Source of the DNA: Macrostomum hystrix
Taxonomy: Eukaryota > Platyhelminthes > Macrostomidae
Reading direction: 5' to 3'
Assembly (NCBI GenBank): GCA_950097015.1
Contig: CATNEN010000001.1
Coordinates: 16,124,501 to 16,188,500 of the forward strand
DNA length: 64,000 nucleotides
The position numbers and the translations under genes were made by a program. The notes below the pieces were generated by a model. The model made no database searches. It was given only the letters and a program-made list of their open reading frames with translations, and was not told the DNA's origin. Of this stretch, positions 46,352 to 56,034 are shown in pieces. Within the stretch, counting starts at the first letter, position 1; every line of letters starts with the position of its first letter.

Positions 46352-48013
46352 ATGCCTTACGATGTTTTTATTGAACTCGATGGTAGAATTTTGAGGCTTG
46401 TGATCGAATCGACTAGCTACGACAATGCAGTCAATTTTGTGTCGGGAGGTAAGTGATCTTAAACTCTAATATTTGAATCTTCGAATATTATGTTTATTAA
46501 GAACTTTTTCAATTAAAATCTAAATTTTCTGTAATTACACAGCAACTGCTTTTTTTGAGGACGGATCCGTTAAGCTGACCTTGAAGGATACGGAAACTGT
46601 GTCGAGCAGGGTCGTTAAAATTTTGGACGACATTGACGACTCACGAGTCCCCTTTATATCCAATGAGTTGTGCCGAAATTTCAACACAATATCCGAAGTG
46701 ACACAGTCACAGCAAACCAATGAACACACAAGAAATTCCATTGTCCAACCGTGGCATCTTACGTAAAGAGAAATGTTCCTTAAGTTGGCCATTCAAGCAA
46801 ATGTTAACAGGCTAGATGGTATTCGTCCTGCCGAAAAGTTCGACAAAATAGCGCGAGAGATTCGTAAAAATGGGTTTCTTCGAACCATCTCTCAATTAAA
46901 GGCCCAGTGGTACAATGAGAGAAAGCGCTTCTGGTACGATATTGTGTTTCAGTTCTGAACATTCTCAACACGCAGCATTTAATGAATTTTATAAAGATTA
47001 GTACTGTTTTTACACTCTGAACAAATCTAGGCTATTCAAGCATCCTCCCACTGGTAGTTCGACTAGCGAATGCAGCTACTAGCGATTCGACTAGCTACTA
47101 GCTACTAGCGATTCGACTAGCAGCTACTTCGACTAGCGAAGGCTATTCAAGCATCCTCCCACTGGTAGTTCGACTAGCGAATGCAGCTACCCATTTGCTG
47201 GGATAATGGAAGAGTACATGGGTAACAGCCCATTAGTTCAACCTCGGGTGCTACTTTCGTCAATTAAAGTAGCATCAACATCTTACAATGACTCCTCGGC
47301 AACGAAGGAGTCGACATCCATGCTTCGCAGTCGATCGACAGCGTCAACAGAGAGAAGCAGCTGTGGTAAGGCAATATTAGGTTTCTACATTATGCATCTT
47401 ATCAAGCATGCATGCACGATTCCCTCTAAAACTAAAAACATGTGAATTAGATCCCCGCCTCAGTGCGTGCAGTAAACAGTGGCAAGCCTTGTTGTCTGAA
47501 GAAGACAGGAATCAAGAGACAACAAGCGAAGTCGCACAACAGCCATCAATGATTTCTGGTAGGAAGCTTATAGTAAATTAGTAATAAACTGGCACACTTT
47601 TAGTAGATATGTGATTAAAGCAGTCCAAATGTATTTCACTGATAGAGTAAACATGATTAAGAATTACATATGTCATCTTAATTATACTCTCTGCTCCAGG
47701 GACAAGTCATTCTAGAAAGAGAAGAAGTGGTGCTGCTGAGTTGGTCCACACTATTCGAGGGTTTCAGGACTCCACAACGACAGCCATTATACGCATGACA
47801 ACAAAGGCAACAGAAGCTGAGGCTTCGAACAAGCAGCTCATGCTTAGCCTAATGGATAGAATCACGCGAATGGAAGGACAACTGGAGATCCAGCGGGAAC
47901 GTCTCGAAGTGGAGAGGCTGAGACTGGTGAACGAAAGGCACGCATTAGAGATCAGGGAGAAGGAAATGAATTTAATGGAAAAGATGCTGGAATTTTGCAA
48001 TCGCAACAAGTAA
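46352..48013 (+). pseudogene. Myb/SANT-like partner protein of a PIF/Harbinger transposon, multi-exon, apparently broken
   Basis: Exon-like parts: 46352-46448 (donor GAG/GTAAGT), 46543 onward (acceptor TTACACAG), about 47180-47366 (donor GTG/GTAAGG), about 47451-47561, and 47700-48013 (acceptor CTGCTCCAG) ending in a stop. The middle contains a Myb/SANT-like segment (IRPAEKFDKIAREI, ISQLKAQWYNERKRF). The last part is a charged coiled coil (RITRMEGQLEIQRERL). This architecture, a trihelix-like domain plus C-terminal coiled coil, is typical of the DNA-binding protein encoded beside Harbinger transposases. An in-frame TAA at 46764-46766 interrupts the start of the SANT region, so the gene looks inactive unless spliced around (a GTAAAG donor overlaps the stop). 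It is convergent with the transposase at 48447-49366. Confidence 0.6.
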
Positions 48014-48446
48014 CTCTAACAGTTGATATAACGCGCAAGATCATACACTATTACATTATTGTAATTACAGTCAAGCCGTTGTCGTTGTCGAAAGCAGAGG
48101 AAACTTGAATTATAACAGCTAGGTTCTGTCTTAAAACAATTGTTCTGACGTTTGAAAGTGACATAGTTAAGTTAAAGTAAAGTAAAAAATAAAATTCCTT
48201 CTGTTCCTTAAGCTGTATTACTGACCGGAATATAAAGCACTTTGTATCGTTCTTACTTAAAAATTGATTGACGGAAGTACTAGCTCCAAAATAAAACGAT
48301 GGACTCGTAAATTAGCTCGTATAATAACATAACCGCTGAGTATAGTCACTGTCTGAGCCATATAGAAGGGGAATCGATAGAGTTTCGTATTTGTTTAGTC
48401 AAATTTTAGCGAGAAATTATGTAGACAGCATATTGCTTCAATCATT

Positions 48447-49366
48447 TTACAAGCAGAATCCACTTTCTGTGTTAATTTGGTTGATTCGCTGCCATCGTCT
48501 TGATAAAATCCCGAATGTCTTCTCGACACACTGTCGTAGTTTACTCAACTTTTTATTATATGCCATTCTTCCTGGAGACAAATTACGTCCCTTAAACGGT
48601 GTTAGCAGGATATCGGAACATGGGTAGGCGGAATCACCAATAAGCTTAAATCCCCATTGAAGTAAAGCATCGAAATGATGACGGAGCGGAGAATTTTGAA
48701 ATGTTCGTGCATCGTTAGATCTGCCAGGCCAACCGATGAAATAGTCTACGATAAGGGTTGTACTCGTACTTACAACTTGAAGCTTTATTGAGTGAAATTG
48801 CTTTCCATTGTAGTACGCTTCACCATTATCAGATGGACAACGAATCCTGACTTCCTTCACATCGATTGGACCAATTATATTAGCCGTAAAAAAGTTCCTA
48901 GATTGTTGAATAAATAACCGTGCATGCTGATGGCACTCTTCTTCAGATAGGATCCGAACTAGATCACTACAGAAGCCACTTGCAGACATAGCAGACAAAA
49001 CTCTGCGAATAGCGAGGCAGAGAGTGCTTTTAGATAAATTGAAAATTGTGCTAATAGATTCGTATGACTCCTGTGTTGCCATATAACGTAAAAAACGAGG
49101 ATCATTGTGATTGCGCTCGTGCCAGTTGACGAGTTTAACGAGAGAAAGGTAGAAAATTTTAGAACTAAGGATTGAACAGCAGAGCGTGGCAACCTAAAAT
49201 AATCGTGAAACTGCAAGTCATTAAAGTGGTATACAGTATCCTCAATAAACCGATCAACCTTTTTTCTCGGTTCTTGAACAGCATGAGATAAAACTACTTG
49301 TACATCACTAACTGCATCACATTGTTGCTGCACTAACTCGAGTACTTCCATACAAACAGAATCCAT
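48447..49366 (-). pseudogene. PIF/Harbinger (HARBI1-like) DDE transposase, frame broken
   Basis: The part from about 49160 down to the stop at 48447 carries HARBI1-like catalytic motifs: GPIDVKEVRI (first Asp), a block YYNGKQFHSIKLQVV, PGRSNDARTF, LIGDSAYP (second Asp) and RQCVEKTFGIL (Glu). An upstream helix-turn-helix-like segment reads STIFNLSKSTLCLAIRR. The N-terminal part begins at an ATG at 49366 (YFRLPRSAVQSLVLKF) but lies in another frame. The change falls around 49140-49165, near a run of A and T, and looks like a 1-nt indel. The family length (about 300-350 aa) fits the combined parts. Terminal inverted repeats and target-site duplication were not found. Confidence 0.82.
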
Positions 49367-49604
49367 TTATACTACAGGAAAAATAAAAAAAAACAGAAGA
49401 AATTGAACACATTGAGCGATGGACTGAAGACACAATTATTTTTTACAATAATAATTGTATGATGAAAGCATAAACACTCAAGCAAGAAAATATCGAACAA
49501 GCAAAAAGTTAGGTTATACCCGGTGTAAAAAGCATCGTCGAAAAGACGTCTTTTCGACACCTACGGTCCGATCTAACCCTATGACAGCTCAGCTAAAAAA
49601 AATC

Positions 49605-50090
49605 GAGTTAGCTGCTGAAAACGTCTTAAGAGGTCTTGATTTCAGTTATAAATGCATTTAAAAGATGAAAAAATGTGTACTTCGTACAGTCCGATTTTAG
49701 TCCGAAAATGGCCGACGCGTCGACCGGCTCCAAAATGGTCCGATTTGAGTCCGAAAAAGGCCGACGAGAAGGACGATGTTCCAAAAAAAATTACTCGTGA
49801 GTTAGCTGCTAAAAACGTCTTAAAAGGCCTTGATTTCAGTTCTAAATGCATTTAAAAGATGAAAAAATGTGTAATTCGCACAGTCCGAAATTAGTCCGCA
49901 AAAGGCCGACGCGTCCGCGGTCCGTTTTGAGTCCTCAATAGGGCGACGAGGAGGACGATGTTCCATAAAAAAATTCTTGAGTTAGCTGCTGAAAACGTCA
50001 TAAAAGGCTTTATTTTCCGTTACTTATGCATTTAAAAGATGAAAAATTGTGTAATTCCAACAGTCCGATTCCAGTCCGCAAAAGGACATT
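49605..50090. repeat. Three diverged ~190-bp subrepeats at the left end of the unit
   Basis: Blocks starting near 49611, 49805 and 49985 share GTTAGCTGCTGAAAACGTC, TAAATGCATTTAAAAGATGA and CAGTCCGATT-type segments, followed by CGACGCGTCG-like GC islands. Motifs AGTCCG and GGCCGACG recur. The same structure is present in the later copies at about 56127 and 62653. It marks a distinct repeat element of unknown class forming roughly the first 1-1.5 kb of each unit. Confidence 0.8.
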
Positions 50091-51689
50091 TTTTGATCTA
50101 CTGTACAGAACCTAACATGCTTAAAATACTACTCGTATTTAAACGTTAGTAGTACAGCAAGTTAAATGTTTGGTTTGTATAATCGTAATATTTAGTTTTT
50201 AGATATAAATTATTTACTATACATATACTTACTGTTTTACTGATCAGTGAGAGCTAGGACATAAAGTTTGTGTGCATCAGTGAAACAATTTACGAGTATA
50301 TAGTGGAATCATCAAAATATTCTGAGCGTGTATACAATTCGATCTGGTCGGCCATGCATATTCCGGCTGTCTGCAGTAAACCGCTCAATAGCCGTATAAA
50401 ATGATTGATACTGCGGCAACTGCTTTAATTGCATTACATCTCGAATAGCTATGTATTTAGGAGTATATAGAATAGGTAGAAATCGCATAATTGAGATAGT
50501 CCGTTTTCCGTCCGATTTGAGTCCGTAAAAAGGCGACGTGAATGTAAAATTTAACAAACACATGCATTTTGACCGCAGGCAATAAAAAGTTTTGTCGCAG
50601 AAGAAGCCAGTTGCACTAAACTTAATAAGAAGTCAGAATCAATTTTTTAGTTTCAAATTGCAGCTTAGAAACGAAAGAATGGCCTGAGCAAAGTTTTTGA
50701 AAGCGCATGCACTGCAAACTTTCACTTTGACCTGACCGGATCCTCAATTAATTAGCTATTATGTACGTGAGAATTCTCGATTCGATCAACGAATTCTCAA
50801 AAACTATTCACAGTAAGACACTACAATTCATTAGACAAGACAAAGTGAATACAAACACCGATATCAAACGATCGCCATCACTTTGTGGTTTATATATAAG
50901 TTAATTATTAAGTGAAAGTCTATTTGATCAGCAATGTCAGTGTAGCTTAGTTAGGATATATTATGAAGCTACAGGAATATTTTTTACAAAAAAGAGTGTT
51001 ATTTTAAAGCGCATAGTGTATATTTACTTTTATTTAGCAAAAAATCCATCTTTTTGCAACATATTATAATGAATTGTACCATGTGAGGCTAAAATGCCTA
51101 TATACTATATAGCTAGGTTACAATTCCTATTTTCTGCCCTAGATACTTCAAGTCTAACTTCTGTTTATTCTTGGGCTTTCACAAGTGGCTATTTTATTGA
51201 AACAGTGAAAGAAAGAAACTGTTATATAGCTATGATATGAGAACTAATTGTCATGAAAAATGTTTTATTACTTATTAGCTGGTTTAGGTATGTGGCATGC
51301 AGTTTTGGTCATGCTTAGGCATTAAGAAGCAAAGATCTGTCAGTCAACAGTGAGCTATAGTCAATCATGCCTTTCATAATCTTGGATGGCAGCAGCATTC
51401 AGGCTAGCTCTTGTTGGCCAAGCACCAGATACAGTAGAAGTTCCAGTAAGCTCTCGTACATGCAGATTGAGAATCTTGCCATTCCTTAACCTGTTTGAAA
51501 AGGATAAGGTGGTTAAGAGAGTTGTTGGTTAGCTTGTTGGTTTTAAATGTATTAAACAGAGCAGAAAAAAAAACATAGCACATATTATGTATAGGCTAAG
51601 TAATTAATATAATTTATTATACCTATCCGGCCAATTGTGCAGTATGGTCAACAGCACAGCCACAGCTATTGTGCAGCATACGCTCGTAT

Positions 51690-52215
51690 CTAAAGGCTGC
51701 ACATGGCTGTTCAGTCCATGGACTGAGGGATGCCAGACCCACCTTCAGTTCCCCTAGTTAATATTGGTACCCATTTTACAGCTGGGTTGTAGCCAGCAGT
51801 TAGAGCGTCGGACTCGCATCTTGAAGCTTGATGGTTCGATTCCTGACTCCTATTTCAATTTGTGTGTCTAAGAAAGGCACTTAACTCTGAATTGCTTCAG
51901 TTCACCTAGCTAGCTATTAAATGGATGGGTACCAGTATTAGCTGTGGTAACTTATGGTGGGTGTAGCCTCCCCCCAGTCCATGGACTGTACTGGCTGTAG
52001 TCCATAGCCGTACGCAGTCTTCAGATGCGCTGCAAAATAGTTGCAGCTGTGGTTGTGCTGTCGGCTCCACATCTGGCGCAATAGTGACAGGTGTAATTAG
52101 TTATTGCATTATTATTACTTTTATAACTGGGTGAACTGAAGCAAATAAGTTAGGCGTCTTGCCAAAGGGCATAAATTGTACTAGTAGAGTTGGGAATCAA
52201 ACCCCCCACCCTAAT
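51690..52215. repeat. SINE cluster with inverted family B elements (also at 58216-58741)
   Basis: A minus-oriented tail (GTTCAGTCCATGGACTGAGG) is joined to a plus-oriented complete element with head AGTTAGAGCGTCGGACTCGC and B box GGTTCGATTCC. It ends CAGTCCATGGACTG near 51992. A third, minus-oriented body follows at 52125-52215. The facing tails make a large imperfect palindrome. Confidence 0.7.
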
Positions 52216-52574
52216 TCCCGCTGCCTCATCTCTCCCATGTGTAATCCCTCTCCTTTCTCAGATTCCTACAGATAAAACGGCCGTCGTCTTTTAGGTTCTG
52301 TACGTCGCCCACAGGCTAATAAGTTTGCTGACCCCTAGCTGCTAAATACCATTGAACCAGACCAAATAACTCATGTATACACTGGGATCACTGGCTATGG
52401 TAGGACCAAATACTAGATACCAGTACAAGTAACTTCACTTGCCTTAACTTGCTGCTGTTTCAAGATCTACTACACCTCCATCTCTAAAGTTATCAGAGCT
52501 ACTAATAAATGAACAAGTGTTTTTAAACCAACCTTGTACATGGATGCAAATAACTAATAATTGATTAAACCAAT

Positions 52575-52780
52575 TGGGCCAGATGTGCAGCCGACAGCAC
52601 AGCCGGAGCTATTGCACGGCGCATCTGAAGACTGCGTACAGCTGTACAGTCCATGGTCTGGGGGGACGCCACACCCACCTTCAAATATCCCAGCGAATGC
52701 TGGTACCATTTAACAGCTGGGAGAACTGAAGCAATGCAGAGTTCAATTAGTGTCTTGCTAAAGGACACAAATTGTCTCAC
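52575..52780 (-). repeat. SINE family B (also at 59101-59306)
   Basis: CAGCTGTACAGTCCATGGTC, CTTCAAATATCCCAGCG and GTCTTGCTAAAGGACACAAA in order, as in the 8.7-kb copy; the tRNA-like head is lost. Confidence 0.7.
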
Positions 52781-53621
52781 ATGAATGCAGCAGACCAAAT
52801 AACCCTAGCTAGTACCAACAGCTGTCAATAGCTAATGAATGGCTATAATTTTTATGACACTTTAGGGTCTGACATACAAATGTGGTCTATGTTTAGTAAG
52901 CCTTTTAGTTCAAAATGCATTCATAGCACCTTTTTAGACAAACTGAACCTGTACACATTTATAATCGAAACCAATGGCTCAAAAAGCTAGTAGCTATCAA
53001 TTTTGGGTTAGGTGCCAAGTACGTATTTCACAAAAGGATCATGATTAGTCAAGCACTTACAATGTGACCAGTTCTCAGATGCACTGATGTAAGGAAAGCA
53101 GTTGCTAGGTAGTACTGCCTTAAGCCAGTCAAAAATGCCACCATTCCAGCTAGTGTGATAAGTACCTGCTCAATAATGTTGAATATGTTAATAGCTGAAA
53201 AACTTATTATTTTTAGCCATTTAAATTAGTCAGATAAAAAATATTCGAGCTACAATTGAAACAAGTAACTCACCAGTCAGCTGAATTTATTTATTTAATA
53301 GAACACTCTTGCCGAAACCTAGTCTTGTTTCGTCTGTCTTTCAATTTCTTTTATTTGTTTAATTTCTTCGAGATTCTTTTGATTGCTTCTCATTTGATTC
53401 CTGAGATTTCAGTGCTGAGTGCTCTTAAAAATCGATAATCATGCAAAGATCTGTTCATACGATCTGGATTAAAAAGATACGAATATGATAAAAACCAATT
53501 AATTTCAGATATCTAGTTTCAAGTTTCTGCTGCGATTCCTAGCTATTTTCAAGTTTCTTGCTGCGATTCCTAGCTATTTTCAAGTTTCTTGCTGCGATTC
53601 TTAGTCATTTTTTAAAAGCTG

Positions 53622-53759
53622 ATGGATATTAAGCAGCAGCAGCACCAGCAGGCGCAGGCACAGGCGCAGCAGCAGGCGCAGGCGCAGCAGCAGGGCCCTG
53701 GCTCACCGTGGCTTATAGAGCCACACACGGTGGGCCAGGGCGGCACGTGGAAGGTGAAG
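53622..53759 (+). other. Possible first exon with a Gln/Ala-rich start (also at 60148-60285)
   Basis: An ATG begins a frame rich in alternating Gln and Ala, then SPWLIEPHTVGQGGTWKVK, ending at a good donor (AAG then GTAGGT). Possible downstream exons are 54775-54867 (acceptor CCCGTTCCAG, donor CAG/GTATGC) and one from 54956 (acceptor CCTCTGCAG). Their joined frames are short and match nothing I know. It could instead be a structured non-coding sequence, since a strong hairpin overlaps its end. Unproven. Confidence 0.3.
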
Positions 53760-53808
53760 GTAGGTGCCGGGGCATCTACCAACTTTACCCCGCCCCGGCA
53801 CCTACCTT
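53757..53808. repeat. Perfect 17-bp inverted repeat hairpin (also at 60283-60334)
   Basis: Arms AAGGTAGGTGCCGGGGC and GCCCCGGCACCTACCTT are exactly complementary with an 18-nt loop. A second short hairpin lies just upstream at 53704-53732 (CACCGTG and CACGGTG arms with inner GTGGCT/AGCCAC pairing). Both are GC-rich islands in AT-rich DNA. Confidence 0.9.
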
Positions 53809-53809
53809 C

Positions 53810-55480
53810 CGGTGGAAAAAAATAAAAAGGTTTGTTAAACCACTTTTTGCTATTTTATACCAATAGTTCTTCGCAATTCTTGATAGTTTTTTTACAATTC
53901 TTAAAATATGCTTTTAAACATCCTAAAAAAGATATACCCGGTTTTGCAGGTTTTACTTTCCTTAAAAAACTTCATTTTGGTGCTAGGTGGTAAAACTAAA
54001 TCTCTTTCTAGCGATTAGCTACACGTCGTTTAACATGCTGCAATTCACACAACAAATGCTAACACAAAATTACAATAAAGCAAAATGCACTCACCTTTAA
54101 TATGACAGTAATTAAATGCTATAACGTTAGTCTTTTTGTCGTACGTGCCGCACTTCGTGTTTAACCATGCAGCTCATTGCATAAGCCAACTTCAAGCATT
54201 CGCTTAGAGTTGGATGCATGCCCTTGTTGCCATTGGATAAAGCATTTATTAAAGTTGCATATTTTTACTAAATAATGATATTTGCTTTGCATGCCAAATA
54301 TTAATTACGCATTTAAGCTATAACATTTGAGCCTTAAAACTCATTTTCGCCTTTCAGAGCATATGATAGGCGGATATAGCGCCAATGCGCCAACGATATG
54401 ATATATAGCGCCAACGCGGCCATGCAATATTAATAAGCTGCATTTTTGGATATCTATGCCTTCGTGTCTTTATTTATTTCACACTTATTTATTTATTACA
54501 TGCACTGCATGCATTAAGTATTTATAAAGTGCTGTAGCTTTGAACGACAACAAACATATTTATTGAGCTATTGCACCTTGCTTTGTGTTTCTGCACTTAA
54601 CATGCATGCATGCTTAGCTTCTCAGAATGACTTGATATAATAGCTGGCTATAATCGCATCTGTCCCTTAAAGGCTTGCTGAAATGTAGCTGAAATTCATA
54701 GTTGACAGGGATCAAATTTCAACCGAAAGCAAAAACTGTATACTGTCAAATTCCAATTTTAGTTTTCCCCGTTCCAGAAAATCCTGAGACGTGTGTTGCA
54801 AGGTGGTCGGCAGAAAATGTACCGACGATCGACATCGCTCTTAGCTCTTACCTCGGATGTACAGGTATGCAGTTACTTTCTTCTTAAGCAGTTTGAGTTT
54901 AAATTCACATTAGGAATTCAAAATGAGATAAATGAATTGATCTAACCCTCTGCAGCATGGGAATTTCAGTCAGCGTCGAGCACAAGTTTGCCCAGCGTCC
55001 CGGCTAGCTGCATCTGGCCGAGTTTAGCAGGTTAGAGAACGACAGCGACCTTCACGAACTCCTTGTCATGTCAATAGAGTTCCACGGCTGCACTCGCAAC
55101 AACGTTAAATGTGCTTTTTTGTTTTTTAGTTTATGAAATAATGTGCAGCAACTATTAGTTTATTTATAGTATAGCACTTATAAGTACTCGTAGATCTCAT
55201 ACTTTTATAGGAAACAGTCGGTCTCAATTACATGTCTTCAAAATCAAGGCTTAATTACAGATGATAAGTCATGCATGGACAATATGAGAAAACACAAGAA
55301 AACAGAACAAAACATGGCCGTAAGAAACAATAGTTTACATGAGTGAAGTAGCGCAACTGACAATCAGACAATCCGTGATGTAATTCTGAGTCATTGTCTG
55401 GATCATGTGATTTCTAGGGCAATGTAGGGATTTCTGATGTATTAATTAAATTATGGGATTTCTGATTTGGGTGTCATTTT
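53810..55480. other. AT-rich part of the 6.5-kb unit (also +6526)
   Basis: Mostly AT-rich with GCATGCATGC-type short palindromes around 54600. Open stretches at 54775-54867 and 54957-55125 are flanked by splice-like sequences. One plus-strand frame there reads LENDSDLHELLVMSIEF, but stops interrupt it upstream. Confidence 0.4.
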
Positions 55481-55487
55481 GTCTCAG

Positions 55488-55646
55488 TCATGTTTCTAAA
55501 AAAAGTTTTACTTTCTCGTGGTCGAAGTGAAATTTGTAAAAGTGCTTGTCTCTTGGGTGGGTCTTGGTGATAAGCTTGTCCTCGTAGTAATGCCTCAGCG
55601 CTCGCTTCATCGTTTCAAAGCTTTCTCGATTTATAGTTTTACCTCT
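55488..55646 (-). CDS. Terminal exon with the C-terminal half of an ETS DNA-binding domain, copy 1
   Basis: Minus-strand translation reads INRESFETMKRALRHYYEDK, then LITK and KHFYKFHFDHEK, ending LFLET and a stop at 55488-55490. The pattern MNYxxLSRALRYYYxxxIIxK...YxF, recognition helix 3 plus the following strand, is the hallmark of ETS transcription factors. Arg-Ala-Leu-Arg and the Tyr pair that contact GGAA DNA are present. The start is uncertain: the frame is closed by a TGA upstream, so an acceptor near 55646-55656 is required (sequence TCCCGAGAG). The first half of the domain (Trp-rich helix 1 region) was not found. The exon may belong to a divergent gene extending to the right or be a duplicated relic. 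Confidence 0.55.
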   Translation of the reverse strand, partial: RGKTINRESFETMKRALRHYYEDKLITKTHPRDKHFYKFHFDHEKVKLFLET

Positions 55647-56034
55647 CGGGATTCAGTTACATTTCCGCGATCAAAGTTCATTGCCCCAGAATCTGTATGG
55701 CACGGCTTCAAGAGGAGAAAGAGGGAAGAGAAAACAATTATGGTAGGTGTCTCCGCTTTAGACAGCTAGCCAAGTTACAATACAAGTGAGCTATGCCACC
55801 CTAAAGAAACGCTTTGTTTGTCCAGTCTAGACTCTAGTGTACTTATCTCTGCTGCGTTTATTTCATGTTATTTTACTTGTCTCTCAAAATTTAGTTGGGT
55901 TGGGCCATGGAATTCCCCAATCCTGGAAGTAACACAGTGTTTTCACAAATAACGGTGGTAGACAATAATCATTATTTTTTTCTCATTGACATTGTCAATG
56001 ACACTGATCCCTTTACAAAGTCGGTAATATACGT

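Larger units (their letters stand above)
49514..56034. repeat. Tandem duplication, copy 1 of a 6.5-kb unit
   Basis: The left edge is TTATACCCGGTGTAAAA, where similarity to copies 2 and 3 begins abruptly after the Harbinger remnant. From 49514 to about 51066 this copy differs from copy 2 at some 25 places, including indels (for example CGATCTGGTCGG versus CGATCTTCTGGTCGG). From about 51070 to 56034 I saw no difference from copy 2. Confidence 0.95.

Noticed and set aside
49642-49855. Overlapping plus and minus frames containing the SDHFGAGRRVGH and KWPTRRPAPKWSDL patterns
   Set aside because: They translate the 190-bp subrepeats on both strands; there is no coding signal beyond the repeat.
50312-50563. 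83-84-codon minus-strand frame repeated in all three copies of the 6.5-kb unit
   Set aside because: Repeated presence is due to the duplication; differences between copies 1 and 2 include a 3-nt indel and changes with no clear coding bias, and no motif is recognisable.
51787-51850. A functional tRNA gene
   Set aside because: The A- and B-box pattern is there, but the acceptor stem does not pair and the body continues into a SINE tail that recurs elsewhere.
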